Source: Bathymodiolus brooksi (taxonomy: Eukaryota; Mollusca; Bivalvia; Mytilida; Modiolidae). Taken from it: 64,000 bases of DNA. A program made the position numbers and the translations under genes. The stretch is from NCBI GenBank assembly GCA_963680875.1, contig OY804580.1, forward strand, positions 112,967,534 to 113,031,533, read 5' to 3'. Under the pieces are notes generated by a model. That model was not told where the DNA came from. It worked only from the letters and a program-made list of their open reading frames with translations, and did no database searches. Shown here one piece after another: positions 22,901-35,255 of the stretch. Numbering within the stretch: position 1 is the stretch's first letter; every line of letters starts with the position of its first letter.

Positions 22901-23479
22901 CCACTGGATCTCAAAGTTACTTTAAAGGATACTAGGTTAATACTAAATATTATATACGTCTGAAAATTAAACCAAACAGTGTTAGAATTAGATTTTAGAG
23001 CTGTCAAATTTTTGTTCTTCCCTCGACGGGATTTGAACCCACACCATTGTTACACTGCAGCACCATTCGCTTAGCCTTACGTCCAGCGCCCTAGACCACT
23101 CGACTACATCCACTCCCTAAAAAAGGACCTTCAATAGTCGTAGTGCTACCTTGTCTCGTAAGGAAAATCTAGGGATAGACGCAAGACATGTGTATAAGCG
23201 TGTGTAGATGGTACATATATACTTAATATTATAATTTGACAGCAATCTAACTCAGCAATTTTTAATATATTGGATAGGATAATGAAGAATTCATTATACA
23301 GTCACAGGAAATAAAGTATATTATACAAACGTCTAGAAGCAAGTGACAACCATACAATATATCTGTCCCACTGGATCTCAAAGTTACTTTAAAGGATACT
23401 AGGTTAATACTAAATATTATATACGTCTGAAAATTAAACCAAACAGTGTTAGAATTAGATTTTAGAGCTGTCAAATTTT
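16942..23479 (-). repeat. Higher-order repeat: two consecutive 7-unit blocks (3,269 bp each)
   Basis: Classified by diagnostic variants, the units starting at 16,942, 17,409, 17,876, 18,343, 18,810, 19,277 and 19,744 show the same type order as those at 20,211, 20,678, 21,145, 21,612, 22,079, 22,546 and 23,013. The shared rare markers are GATAAACG in units 1 and 2, TCAACGGG with CTAATTC in unit 5, and CTTCAGTAG in unit 6. This is block duplication of a 7-unit segment on top of the monomer array. Confidence 0.85.
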
Positions 23480-24412
23480 TGTTCTTCCCTCAACGGGATT
23501 TGAACCTACACCATTGTTACACTGCAGCACCATTCGCTTAGCCTTACGTCCAGCGCCCTAGACCACTCGACTACATCCACTCCCTAAAAAGGAGCTTCAA
23601 TAGTCGCAGTGTTACCTTGTCTCGTAAGGAAAATCTAGGGATAGACGCAAGACATGTGTATAAGCGTGTGTAGATGGTACATATATACTTAATATTATAA
23701 TTTGACAGCAATCTAACTCAGCAATTTTTAATATATTGGATAGGATAATGAAGAATTCATTATACAGTCACAGGAAATAAAGTATATTATACAAACGTCT
23801 AGAAGCAAGTGACAACCATACAATATATCTGTCCCACTGGATCTCAAAGTTACTTTAAAGGATACTAGGTTAATACTAAATATTATATACGTCTGAAAAT
23901 TAAACCAAACAGTGTTAGAATTAGATTTTAGAGCTGTCAAATTTTTGTTCTTCCCTCGACGGGATTTGAACCCACACCATTGTTACACTGCAGCACCATT
24001 CGCTTAGCCTTACGTCCAGCGCCCTAGACCACTCGACTACATCCACTCCCTAAAAAAGGACCTTCAATAGTCGTAGTGCTACCTTGTCTCGTAAGGAAAA
24101 TCTAGGGATAGACGCAAGACATGTGTATAAGCGTGTGTAGATGGTACATATATACTTAATATTATAATTTGACAGCAATCTAACTCAGCAATTTTTAATA
24201 TATTGGATAGGATAATGAAGAATTCATTATACAGTCACAGGAAATAAAGTATATTATACAAACGTCTAGAAGCAAGTGACAACCATACAATATATCTGTC
24301 CCACTGGATCTCAAAGTTACTTTAAAGGATACTAGGTTAATACTAAATATTATATACGTCTGAAAATTAAACCAAACAGTGTTAGAATTAGATTTTAGAG
24401 CTGTCAAATTTT

Positions 24413-27400
24413 TGTTCTTCCCTCAACGGGATTTTGAACCTACACCATTGTTACACTGCAGCACCATTCGCTTAGCCTTACGTCCAGCGCCCTAGACCAC
24501 TCGACTACATCCACTCCCTAAAAAAGGAGCTTCAATAGTCGCAGTGTTACCTTGTCTCGTAAGGAAAATCTAGGGATAGACGCAAGACATGTGTATAAGC
24601 GTGTGTAGATGGTACATATATACTTAATATTATAATTTGACAGCAATCTAACTCAGCAATTTTTAATATATTGGATAGGATAATGAGGAATTCATTATAC
24701 AGTCACAGGAAATAAAGTATATTATACAAACGTCTAGAAGCAAGTGACAACCATACAATATATCTGTCCCACTGGATCTCAAAGTTACTTTAAAGGATAC
24801 TAGGTTAATACTAAATATTATATACGTCTGAAAATTAAACCAAACAGTGTTAGAATTAGATTTTAGAGCTGTCAAATTTTTGTTCTTCCCTCGACGAGAT
24901 TTGAACCCACACCATTGTTACACTGCAGCACCATTCGCTTAGCCTTACGTCCAGCGCCCTAGACCACTCGACTACATCCACTCCCTAAAAAAGGAGCTTC
25001 AATAGTCGTAGTGTTACCTTGTCTCGTAAGGAAAATCTAGGGATAGACGCAAGACATGTGTATAAGCGTGTGTAGATGGTACATATATACTTAATATTAT
25101 AATTTGACAGCAATCTAACTCAGCAATTTTTAATATATTGGATAGGATAATGAAGAATTCATTATACAGTCACAGGAAATAAAGTATATTATACAAACGT
25201 CTAGAAGCAAGTGACAACCATACAATATATCTGTCCCACTGGATCTCAAAGTTACTTTAAAGGATACTAGGTTAATACTAAATATTATATACGTCTGAAA
25301 ATTAAACCAAACAGTGTTAGAATTAGATTTTAGAGCTGTCAAATTTTTGTTCTTCCCTCGACGGGATTTGAACCCACACCATTGTTACACAGCAGCACCA
25401 TTCGCTTAGCCTTACGTCCAGCGCCCTAGACCACTCGACTACATCCACTCCCTAAAAAAGGAGCTTCAATAGTCGTAGTGTTACCTTGTCTCGTAAGGAA
25501 AATCTAGGGATAGACGCAAGACATGTGTATAAGCGTGTGTAGATGGTACATATATACTTAATATTATAATTTGACAGCAATCTAACTCAGCAATTTTTAA
25601 TATATTGGATAGGATAATGAAGAATTCATTATACAGTCACAGGAAATAAAGTATATTATACAAACGTCTAGAAGCAAGTGACAACCATACAATATATCTG
25701 TCCCACTGGATCTCAAAGTTACTTTAAAGGATACTAGGTTAATACTAAATATTATATACGTCTGAAAATTAAACCAAACAGTGTTAGAATTAGATTTTAG
25801 AGCTGTCAAATTTTTGCTCTTCCCTCGTCGGGATTTGAACCCACACCATTGTTACACTGCAGCACCATTCGCTTAGCCTTACGTCCAGCGCCCTAGACCA
25901 CTCGACTACATCCACTCCCTAAAAAAGGACCTTCAATAGTCGTAGTGCTACCTTGTCTCGTAAGGAAAATCTAGGGATAGACGCAAGACATGTGTATAAG
26001 CGTGTGTAGATGGTACATATATACTTAATATTATAATTTGACAGCAATCTAACTCAGCAATTTTTAATATATTGGATAGGATAATGAGGAATTCATTATA
26101 CAGTCACAGGAAATAAAGTATATTATACAAACGTCTAGAAGCAAGTGACAACCATACAATATATCTGTCCCACTGGATCTCAAAGTTACTTTAAAGGATA
26201 CTAGGTTAATACTAAATATTATATACGTCTGAAAATTAAACCAAACAGTGTTAGAATTAGATTTTAGAGCTGTCAAATTTTTGTTCTTCCCTCGACGGGA
26301 TTTGAACCCACACCATTGTTACACTGCAGCACCATTCGCTTAGCCTTACGTCCAGCGCCCTAGACCACTCGACTACATCCACTCCCTAAAAAAGGACCTT
26401 CAATAGTCGTAGTGCTACCTTGTCTCGTAAGGAAAATCTAGGGATAGACGCAAGACATGTGTATAAGCGTGTGTAGATGGTACATATATACTTAATATTA
26501 TAATTTGACAGCAATCTAACTCAGCAATTTTTAATATATTGGATAGGATAATGAAGAATTCATTATACAGTCACAGGAAATAAAGTATATTATACAAACG
26601 TCTAGAAGCAAGTGACAACCATACAATATATCTGTCCCACTGGATCTCAAAGTTACTTTAAAGGATACTAGGTTAATACTAAATATTATATACGTCTGAA
26701 AATTAAACCAAACAGTGTTAGAATTAGATTTTAGAGCTGTCAAATTTTTGTTCTTCCCTCAACGGGATTTTGAACCTACACCATTGTTACACTGCAGCAC
26801 CATTCGCTTAGCCTTACGTCCAGCGCCCTAGACCACTCGACTACATCCACTCCCTAAAAAAGGAGCTTCAATAGTCGCAGTGTTACCTTGTCTCGTAAGG
26901 AAAATCTAGGGATAGACGCAAGACATGTGTATAAGCGTGTGTAGATGGTACATATATACTTAATATTATAATTTGACAGCAATCTAACTCAGCAATTTTT
27001 AATATATTGGATAGGATAATGAGGAATTCATTATACAGTCACAGGAAATAAAGTATATTATACAAACGTCTAGAAGCAAGTGACAACCATACAATATATC
27101 TGTCCCACTGGATCTCAAAGTTACTTTAAAGGATACTAGGTTAATACTAAATATTATATACGTCTGAAAATTAAACCAAACAGTGTTAGAATTAGATTTT
27201 AGAGCTGTCAAATTTTTGTTCTTCCCTCGACGAGATTTGAACCCACACCATTGTTACACTGCAGCACCATTCGCTTAGCCTTACGTCCAGCGCCCTAGAC
27301 CACTCGACTACATCCACTCCCTAAAAAAGGAGCTTCAATAGTCGTAGTGTTACCTTGTCTCGTAAGGAAAATCTAGGGATAGACGCAAGACATGTGTATA

Positions 27401-28617
27401 AGCGTGTGTAGATGGTACATATATACTTAATATTATAATTTGACAGCAATCTAACTCAGCAATTTTTAATATATTGGATAGGATAATGAAGAATTCATTA
27501 TACAGTCACAGGAAATAAAGTATATTATACAAACGTCTAGAAGCAAGTGACAACCATACAATATATCTGTCCCACTGGATCTCAAAGTTACTTTAAAGGA
27601 TACTAGGTTAATACTAAATATTATATACGTCTGAAAATTAAACCAAACAGTGTTAGAATTAGATTTTAGAGCTGTCAAATTTTTGTTCTTCCCTCGACGG
27701 GATTTGAACCCACACCATTGTTACACAGCAGCACCATTCGCTTAGCCTTACGTCCAGCGCCCTAGACCACTCGACTACATCCACTCCCTAAAAAAGGAGC
27801 TTCAATAGTCGTAGTGTTACCTTGTCTCGTAAGGAAAATCTAGGGATAGACGCAAGACATGTGTATAAGCGTGTGTAGATGGTACATATATACTTAATAT
27901 TATAATTTGACAGCAATCTAACTCAGCAATTTTTAATATATTGGATAGGATAATGAAGAATTCATTATACAGTCACAGGAAATAAAGTATATTATACAAA
28001 CGTCTAGAAGCAAGTGACAACCATACAATATATCTGTCCCACTGGATCTCAAAGTTACTTTAAAGGATACTAGGTTAATACTAAATATTATATACGTCTG
28101 AAAATTAAACCAAACAGTGTTAGAATTAGATTTTAGAGCTGTCAAATTTTTGCTCTTCCCTCGTCGGGATTTGAACCCACACCATTGTTACACTGCAGCA
28201 CCATTCGCTTAGCCTTACGTCCAGCGCCCTAGACCACTCGACTACATCCACTCCCTAAAAAAGGAGCTTCAATAGTCGTAGTGTTACCTTGTCTCGTAAG
28301 GAAAATCTAGGGATAGACGCAAGACATGTGTATAAGCGTGTGTAGATGGTACATATATACTTAATATTATAATTTGACAGCAATCTAACTCAGCAATTTT
28401 TAATATATTGGATAGGATAATGAAGAATTCATTATACAGTCACAGGAAATAAAGTATATTATACAAACGTCTAGAAGCAAGTGACAACCATACAATATAT
28501 ATGTCCCACTGGATCTCAAAGTTACTTTAAAGGATACTAGGTTAATACTAAATATTATATACGTCTGAAAATTAAACCAAACAGTGTTAGAATTAGATTT
28601 TAGAGCTGTCAAATTTT
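24413..28617 (-). repeat. Higher-order repeat: 5-unit spacing with block duplication
   Basis: Rare markers recur 2,336 bp apart: an extra T in GGGATTTTGAACC (24,434 and 26,769), TCGCAGTGTTACC, ATGAGGAATTC, TCGACGAGATTTG (24,890s and 27,230s) and GCTCTTCCCTCGTCGGG (25,817 and 28,153). The fourth unit of the second block matches only in its first part and then carries GGAGC/GTTACC where the first has GGACC/GCTACC, so the copied tract ends inside it. Confidence 0.8.
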
Positions 28618-30263
28618 TGTTCTTCCCTCGACGGGATTTGAACCCACACCATTGTTACACTGCAGCACCATTCGATTAGCCTTACGTCCAGCGCCCTAGA
28701 CCACTCGACTACATCCACTCCCTAAAAAAGGAGCTTCAATAGTCGTAGTGTTACCTTGTCTCGTAAGGAAAATCTAGGGATAGACGCAAGACATGTGTAT
28801 AAGCGTGTGTAGATGGTACATATATACTTAATATTATAATTTGACAGCAATCTAATTCAGCAATTTTTAATATATTGGATGGGATAATGAAGAATTCATT
28901 ATACAGTCACAGGAAATAAAGTATATTATACAAACGTCTAGAAGCAAGTGACAACCATACAATATATCTGTCCCACTGGATCTCAAAGTTACTTTAAAGG
29001 ATACTAGGTTAATACTAAATATTATATACGTCTGAAAATTAAACCAAACAGTGTTAGAATTAGATTTTAGAGCTGTCAAATTTTTGTTCTTCCCTCGACG
29101 GGATTTGAACCCACACCATTGTTACACAGCAGCACCATTCGCTTAGCCTTACGTCCAGCGCCCTAGACCACTCGACTACATCCACTCCCTAAAAAAGGAG
29201 CTTCAATAGTCGTAGTGCTACCTTGTCTCGTAAGGAAAATCTAGGGATAGACGCAAGACATGTGTATAAGCGTGTGTAGATGGTACATATATACTTAATA
29301 TTATAATTTGACAGCAATCTAACTCAGCAATTTTTAATATATTGGATAGGATAATGAAGAATTCATTATACAGTCACAGGAAATAAAGTATATTATACAA
29401 ACGTCTAGAAGCAAGTGACAACCATACAATATATCTGTCCCACTGGATCTCAAAGTTACTTTAAAGGATACTAGGTTAATACTAAATATTATATACGTCT
29501 GAAAATTAAACCAAACAGTGTTAGAATTAGATTTTAGAGCTGTCAAATTTTTGTTCTTCCCTCGACGGGATTTGAACCCACACCATTGTTACACTGCAGC
29601 ACCATTCGCTTAGCCTTACGTCCAGCGCCCTAGACCACTCGACTACACCCACTCCCTAAAAAAGGAGCTTCAATAGTCGTAGTGTTACCTTGTCTCGTAA
29701 GGAAAATCTAGGGATAGACGCAAGACATGTGTATAAGCGTGTGTAGATGGTATATATATACTTAATATTATAATTTGACAGCAATCTAACTCAGCAATTT
29801 TTAATATATTGGATAGGATAATGAAGAATTCATTATACAGTCACAGGAAATAAAGTATATTATACAAACGTCTAGAAGCAAGTGACAACCATACAATATA
29901 TCTGTCCCACTGGATCTCAAAGTTACTTTAAAGGATACTAGGTTAATACTAAATATTATATACGCCTGAAAATTAAACCAAACAGTGTTAGAATTAGATT
30001 TTAGAGCTGTCAAATTTTTGTTCTTCCCTCGACGGGATTTGAACCCACACCATTGTTACACTGCAGCACCATTCGCTTAGCCTTACGTCCAGCGCCCTAG
30101 ACCACTCGACTACATCCACTCCCTAAAAAAGGAGCTTCAATAGTCGTAGTGTTACCTTGTTTCGTAAGGAAAATCTAGGGATAGACGCAAGACATGTGTA
30201 TAAGCGTGTGTAGATGGTACATATATACTTAATATTATAATTTGACAGCAATCTAACTCAGCA

Positions 30264-31319
30264 TATATATACAGTGTTATATATATATACGTCTGAACAT
30301 TTGAGATCTTTGAGCTGACAAATTAATATGTATATAATTTTATATATATATATATGATTTTTTTCTTTTAAAGCATTGTTTTATTTGTACATGTAATCTG
30401 TTTTGGTTTTTTGTTTTTTTCTTTTGTTTTGGTAACAGGTGTAGGGTTCTCCATCTATAAATCATATTATATATCTGAACAGAAAACAAAGTATACTAAT
30501 GCTTATAGAATATTTGTCAATGAATATATTAAAAGAATAAAATAAAATAAAATAAAACACTTGAAATGTGAGTTCAAATTCCGTGCAGGGAAGAACGAAA
30601 AAATTGTCAGCTCAAAGATCTAATTCTAACACCGTTTGGTTTAATTTTCAGATGTATATATATACGTCTGAAATTGGAAATCTTTGAGGTGACAAATTAT
30701 ATATATAATTTTATATGAATATGGTTTTTACCCTTTTAAATCATTGTTTTATTTTTACATATAAACTGTGTTTTTTGCTAACAGTTGTAGGGGTCTATAT
30801 CTACAAATCGTATTATATATCTGAACAGAAAATAAAGTATACTAATGTTCATAGAATATTTGTCAATATATATATTAAAAGAATAAAAGAAAATAAAACA
30901 CTTCAAATGTGTACATTTTTAATGAGAGTAAACAATCATATACACAATGTAAAATAAATACATGTTTCTTAAATGTATTCAATATATATCATACTTAGTT
31001 TATATATTTTTCATGTACTTCTGGCTATAACCCTGGATTGGTTGATTGGTGTTTAACACCAGATGAGAATGTTACAGGGAAACCCCAAAAGGAGCTTGGA
31101 CTTTTGGAGTGTTATTTGTAACAAACATTTGAATAAAAGATAGTACATGTATGTTTTTGAAAAAAACAATAATCTGTTTGCTTTATTAACACATGTCCAA
31201 TCGTATTCTATATATGGAAATTAATAAATTACATGGATGCCTGTGAAATACTATGATGTTGAAGTGAAATATTTGGGGAAATAAATATATAAAAATTAAT
31301 TATAAAAATTAAAATTATA
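30264..31319 (+). repeat. Array right flank: TA tracts, SINE fragment and LINE 3'-end fragments
   Basis: After the array come TA tracts, then a LINE tail piece near 30,440-30,540 and a plus-oriented SINE fragment at about 30,570-30,655. A second LINE tail piece lies near 30,780-30,960, translating around YKSYYISEQK. The two LINE pieces resemble each other, so this is a small local duplication. Around 31,030-31,100 there is a GGTGTTTAACACC-type repeat. The 80-residue frame at 30,715-30,957 is part of the LINE tail, not a gene. Confidence 0.6.
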
Positions 31320-32165
31320 AAAATTGGATTGATAGCAACCTGCTGTATGTGAACGACACAACTGACGAAAATGGGAGGGTATCACAAGATTATTTGATAG
31401 AGAAATTAAAAAAACAAAATTAATTTTTGTAGTGAATTTTGTCGATTGAAAAAGGCAATTCCTAAAGAGTGGTATATGCTATTTCAGGAGAACATCCTGT
31501 GAAAACTACTATTAATATAAAAAAAGATTTATTATTATTGCTGGTAGAGTGATTAATATTGATTAATTAGTTAACAAAGATTTTTACAATATTATCCAAA
31601 AACAGGGTTTTCGTCAAACCCATAGAAATTATTTTTTTGACAACTTACTTGGAAATCCAGGACATTCAAAATAAAACAGATTTATATGGATTTATTTTTT
31701 AAATTTTGTTAGAAAACAAATTGAAAATATTTAGATGGAAACTATTACAATTTATTATTCCAACCAAATCCCATTTGTTCAAATGGAAAATATTAACTGA
31801 CTATTTATGTAATGCTTGTAAAGTAGAATAAGATTATGATAATGTTTTTAATGTCATGTAAATATTTAGACATGTTTTGGAATAAAATTAATGAAATGTT
31901 AAAAAAATCAAATTTGAAAACAATATCAAACTTCAACATTTAGTATTAGGGTACACAATTTCCGACACAACATGTATTCCCCTAAATATTTTTTTTAACT
32001 ATATTGGCATTTACAATTTTACAAATCCTATTATGTATCCGAACAAAAGACAAAGAAAAATGATGTTTATCTGTTTTTTAAAAATGAATTTCAAAGAAAA
32101 ATGAAGGGAAATAAAATACTAGGAATTAATTCATTGTTCCAGAATATATTAAATAAACTGTGATA
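31320..32165 (+). pseudogene. 5'-truncated L1/Tx1-like LINE, C-terminal fragment
   Basis: Translated pieces match the C-terminal part of the LINE at 58,560-61,930. NWIDSNLLYVNDTTDENG here corresponds to NWINSDLIYVNDILDEHG there, KKAIPKEW occurs in both, and the end contains a YPNKRQRKMMFICF-type region shared with 51,736-51,951. Frames are broken repeatedly. Only the last few hundred codons of ORF2 are present, as expected for a dead 5'-truncated copy. The last part continues homologously in copy 2 at about 51,720-51,955. Confidence 0.65.
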
Positions 32166-32547
32166 ATATTGTGTGCACTAGAATATATTAGAATTATATA
32201 GTATAGCTTTATAGGTAATAATAGTTTTGAATATTTCCCTGGATATTCAAAACAGAATTTCACCAGTATACTTTAGAGGAACAAGATATATACTGAATAA
32301 AGTCTGTGAGATTTGTGTTGAAAAAAAGATGTTGAAGTGAAAGATAAAACCCGACATTTCACATAGTGAAATTACAATGTTAATCTATGTAATAACTAGT
32401 ATTGCTTTCTGAATATCTAAAATGAATCACCCGTAGCTCGTAACCATGGTCATTTTCTCTTGTGATAATATGCATGAATAAATAACTGTGTTATTCGGTT
32501 ACTCATGGTTTATTTTCGATATTATGCTTTATGCAGTTATCAGTATG
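32166..32547. other. 3' flank of the minus-strand Ig gene, no gene seen
   Basis: Collinear with 51,956-52,366 in copy 2, which carries a short insertion relative to this copy near 52,070. No repeat family or ORF stands out. It may hold the 3' UTR of the minus-strand gene. Confidence 0.4.
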
Positions 32548-32706
32548 TTAGAGTTCCTTATCGATAACATATTTGTCGAGTTTGGAGCGTACGCTTTTCA
32601 ACAAACCATCGTCATTTACATGCGCACAAATTAAGCCCATTTCCTTGCCAATTTTATCACATACTTTTATGAGGCAGAGTCTATACAAATACTTATCAAG
32701 GACAAA
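32548..32706 (-). CDS. Candidate C-terminal exon of the minus-strand IgSF gene, copy 1
   Basis: After acceptor CCGTAATTAG the minus strand encodes 52 residues in phase 0, starting FVLDKYLYRLCLIKVCDKIG, then a stop at 32,548-32,550. The charged, helical character suits a cytoplasmic tail. Copy 2 (52,367-52,525) keeps length, frame and acceptor and changes only a few residues (D to E, L to S, N to D, D to H). No match to a known domain is recognised. It has no ATG, so it must be spliced. Linking it to the Ig exons is inference from position and strand. Confidence 0.45.
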   Translation of the reverse strand, partial: FVLDKYLYRLCLIKVCDKIGKEMGLICAHVNDDGLLKSVRSKLDKYVIDKEL

Positions 32707-33443
32707 CTAATTACGGCAGGTTAATCCTTTATTCTAACTTTCGGGTGTCTTGGTGATGTTCTGTCGATTGATAATACAAACTTTACTACCAGGATTTCAT
32801 TAAAATATCGGTTTAAGACTTCCCGAGTTACCTCCCCTAAACCAAATAATTCAGAAAACGTTAACAATAAGAGTTATCACCCTTTTACCAGATTGTACCC
32901 ATTTGCCAAAAATATATTTAAAAAAAAAAAATTATTTTTGTCTTTCCTCTATCACCGACAAGATATGTCTAATGAAAAGCAAGCACTCCTTACCCTACAC
33001 GAGCACCAGGGTTCCTCCCGGAGTTTTGCTATTGGTCGTGTTGCACGTGCCATTTAGCTTTCTGTATTGTCTTTCTGTGTGTGCTTTATTTGTGCTGCTT
33101 GTGTTCGCCCAGTATTGCCAGTATATCTGGATTGTCCATTATTGATGATCCCTTCGGTTTTCTCTAACATTTATTAATATTTCACAACTCATGCCCTACG
33201 CTCGAGCTTGCAGCTTGCACAATCGATACCCCTCACACACAAATACATGACCGCTCACTTTCCTGTTTTGGTACTTGGTTTCAATAAAAAGTGTCGGGAT
33301 AAAATAAACGTTAGAGAATACCGAAGGGGCAATCAAAAAGGACAGTCCAGAGAAACTGGCAACATAGTGTCCACAAGACGAAGACAAACAAAATAAAAAC
33401 ACAACGCAATATGTGTTGGGAACCACTATATGCCGTGATTTAC
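32707..33443. other. Repeat-rich intron-like stretch
   Basis: It contains dispersed modules, including one near 33,240-33,360 related to the piece at the start of candidate exon A. The frames 33,196-33,486 (minus) and 32,903-33,145 (plus) lie in these modules. A minus-strand GGGTAAGG near 32,993 looks like a donor, but no consistent exon ends there. The second half of the split Ig domain and a membrane exon would be expected here and were not found. Confidence 0.4.
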
Positions 33444-33589
33444 TATTATCCATATGCCCCGTCGTCCTCCTTCCGAGTATGTCCATGCCACAACTGGCCT
33501 TATGTAATTGTTCAAGAGTATGGATATGTTTACTGGAATACCGACTACAGCATTGACATAATATTTGGATTTGATGCTTTCTGGTTTAT
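33444..33589 (-). CDS. Candidate split Ig half-exon of the minus-strand gene, copy 1 (phase 1-0)
   Basis: Acceptor CATATTTTAG, donor GTAAAT; 146 bp. It encodes 48 codons, DKPESIKSKYYVNAVVGIPV at the start and RPVVAWTYSEGG as a probable C-strand with Trp. The phase pattern (1-0) mirrors exon 3 of the plus-strand gene, which also splits its second Ig domain. Copy 2 has the same exon at 53,263-53,408, with a weaker donor (GTACAT). The expected partner exon was not found. Confidence 0.45.
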
Positions 33590-35255
33590 CTAAAATATGA
33601 CATTTAAACTTGTGCAAACACAAACATATACGTGGATCTGCATTTCTTATTATGTTTTATGATATTAAATAAGGGTAATAACAAAATTACCGAACTCCGA
33701 ACAATCTTACAAAGGGAAAGTCAAAACTCATAAGTATATAAACAGACAAAATCAGTCCATAAATCGAAGAAAGGACAAATAATGCAACGAAAAAGGATAA
33801 AAGACAAACAACGATCCACGATAAATCACACAGAAAATTGACGACTGAGAAACAGGAACCTTACTAACACAATGAATAGTAATACGTTATTGCTTCAGTA
33901 GTGGCACCTGTCATGTTACCATATGTGTGAACAACAGAATCACTACAACTTTATTATAACTTCTTAACAGACATGTTATTACAATCATTGTCTTTGACAT
34001 ACTGTACAGTATAGATTATCAGGTGTGGTCGACATTTACTTTAGATGTAATCATACTACAAATAGGAGAGAAAAAATAGAATGTCCTTTCTATCGGATAT
34101 AACCCCAAAAAGTTTAATACTAAAATAGCATTTCTTGATTCGACAGTTGCGTAAAATCTATATTCGGGTCGTGTCCAACCTAAATTCCATATTACGTGAT
34201 GTTCGCGTAGTTTAACAATACCACGAAGATGTCAGTAGTCTAGCAGAGCTGCTAACCCTTCCGCCTCATTTGAGTTCTTCCCGATTTTTAGTGGGGTTCG
34301 TGTTGCTCAATCTTTAGTTTTCTGTGTAGTGTTTTGTAGATCATTGTTTGTCCTTATATCCGTTTTCTGTTGTTGGTCATTGTCTTTACTTTTCTGATTT
34401 ACAACTTCTATACCCTTTGGTATCTTCAAACGTTTCTAATGAAACAATAAACTGATATTCTTAGAGTTAGTCATGTGGTAATGATGGTCTCTATTCATTG
34501 ATGAACAAATACTGTTGAATGCAGCATTTGAACTATAGTATTGTGAGAACATATTTACATGCCACATCCCAAAGACCATCACATGTCTTTAAAGAATAAA
34601 TGGAAAGCAATTTTGATCATGCTTATAGAAGTGGTATATATTGAATGTATAAGACTTTTTGTTGTGTGTGTTTTATTTAGTAGGCAAAGTTTTAAAAAAA
34701 TGTAAGATAAAATAGTACTGTCCTTAAATATATTTCTATTTGAATGTGTACATGCAATTGATTTGTTTCTGATCAAATATAATATATATTGCAAAAAATA
34801 TTTACAGCCACATTTTTGTACCAATCCCAAACCAGGATCATTTTCAATGAGTTGTAGTGAGTGGTGATTATTAGGTTTGTTGATATTGGTGGAAATGTTG
34901 ACCATCACTGTTTTAACAATCCTTACAATATAAAAAAGAAAAATGCTGGTACTAGGATTGTTCTACAAATGGATGTTTTGATTGTACAAAAGAGGGGTAG
35001 ATATAGTGCATTATAATGGGCAATGAAAGATCACCCCCAACTAAATTTTCAGTATATGTAGCTTGTCATTACACAAACATGAAACACAAGTTTACATGCC
35101 GTTCGAATTTTGTATTTTGTATTCTTGCAGTGTGACCAGCTGACACACCTTTGTGGAAAATGCACCAGCAACGGAGTAGCTAGGTCCTTTTTCTATACAC
35201 CAATGGTACCCCCGGACAGGTACAACTTTTCCGTCGATAAATACTCACAACTTAC
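33590..35255. other. Intron of the minus-strand gene
   Basis: No exon is supported. It holds a family-1 repeat at about 33,670-33,760 and a family-3 repeat at 34,290-34,435. The 109-residue minus frame at 34,579-34,908 lacks any domain and is only partly kept in copy 2 (shortened by a changed stop), so it is not called. Confidence 0.5.

Larger units (their letters stand above)
14081..30263 (-). repeat. 467-bp satellite array with a tRNA-like element in each unit (about 34.6 units)
   Basis: The period is 467 bp throughout, except one 466-bp and two 468-bp steps caused by single-base indels (near 23,586, 24,434 and 26,769). Units differ at only a few diagnostic sites: TCGACGGG/TCAACGGG, CACTGCAG/CACAGCAG, GGAGC/GGACC, GTGCTACC/GTGTTACC, GATAGACG/GATAAACG and CTAACTC/CTAATTC. 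Each unit carries a tRNA-like segment on the minus strand with box A TAGTCGAGTGG and box B GGTTCAAATCCC, plus about 300 bp of linker. The recurring 70-codon minus-strand frame is a by-product of repetition. The array lies between the 3' ends of two convergent Ig genes. Confidence 0.95.

Noticed and set aside
14389..30013. Thirty-four near-identical 70-codon minus-strand frames
   Set aside because: They recur with the 467-bp unit, start in the SINE tail and run into linker, and have no domain. Their conservation follows from the recent amplification, not from coding.
14081..30263. CRISPR array or ribosomal/tRNA gene cluster
   Set aside because: Units are 467 bp with no variable spacers, in eukaryotic DNA. 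The tRNA-like part cannot form an acceptor stem or a clear anticodon arm, so functional tRNA genes are unlikely.
32903..33145. Plus-strand ORF with a membrane-like segment
   Set aside because: It lies in repeat-like sequence, starts in an A-run, and the copy 2 equivalent is broken.
33196..33486. 96-residue minus-strand ORF also present at 53,015-53,305
   Set aside because: It is kept in both blocks because the blocks are recent duplicates. Most of it lies in dispersed repeat modules and no domain is recognised.
34579..34908. 109-residue minus-strand ORF in the Ig gene intron
   Set aside because: AT-rich, no domain, and truncated in copy 2 by a new stop and an indel.
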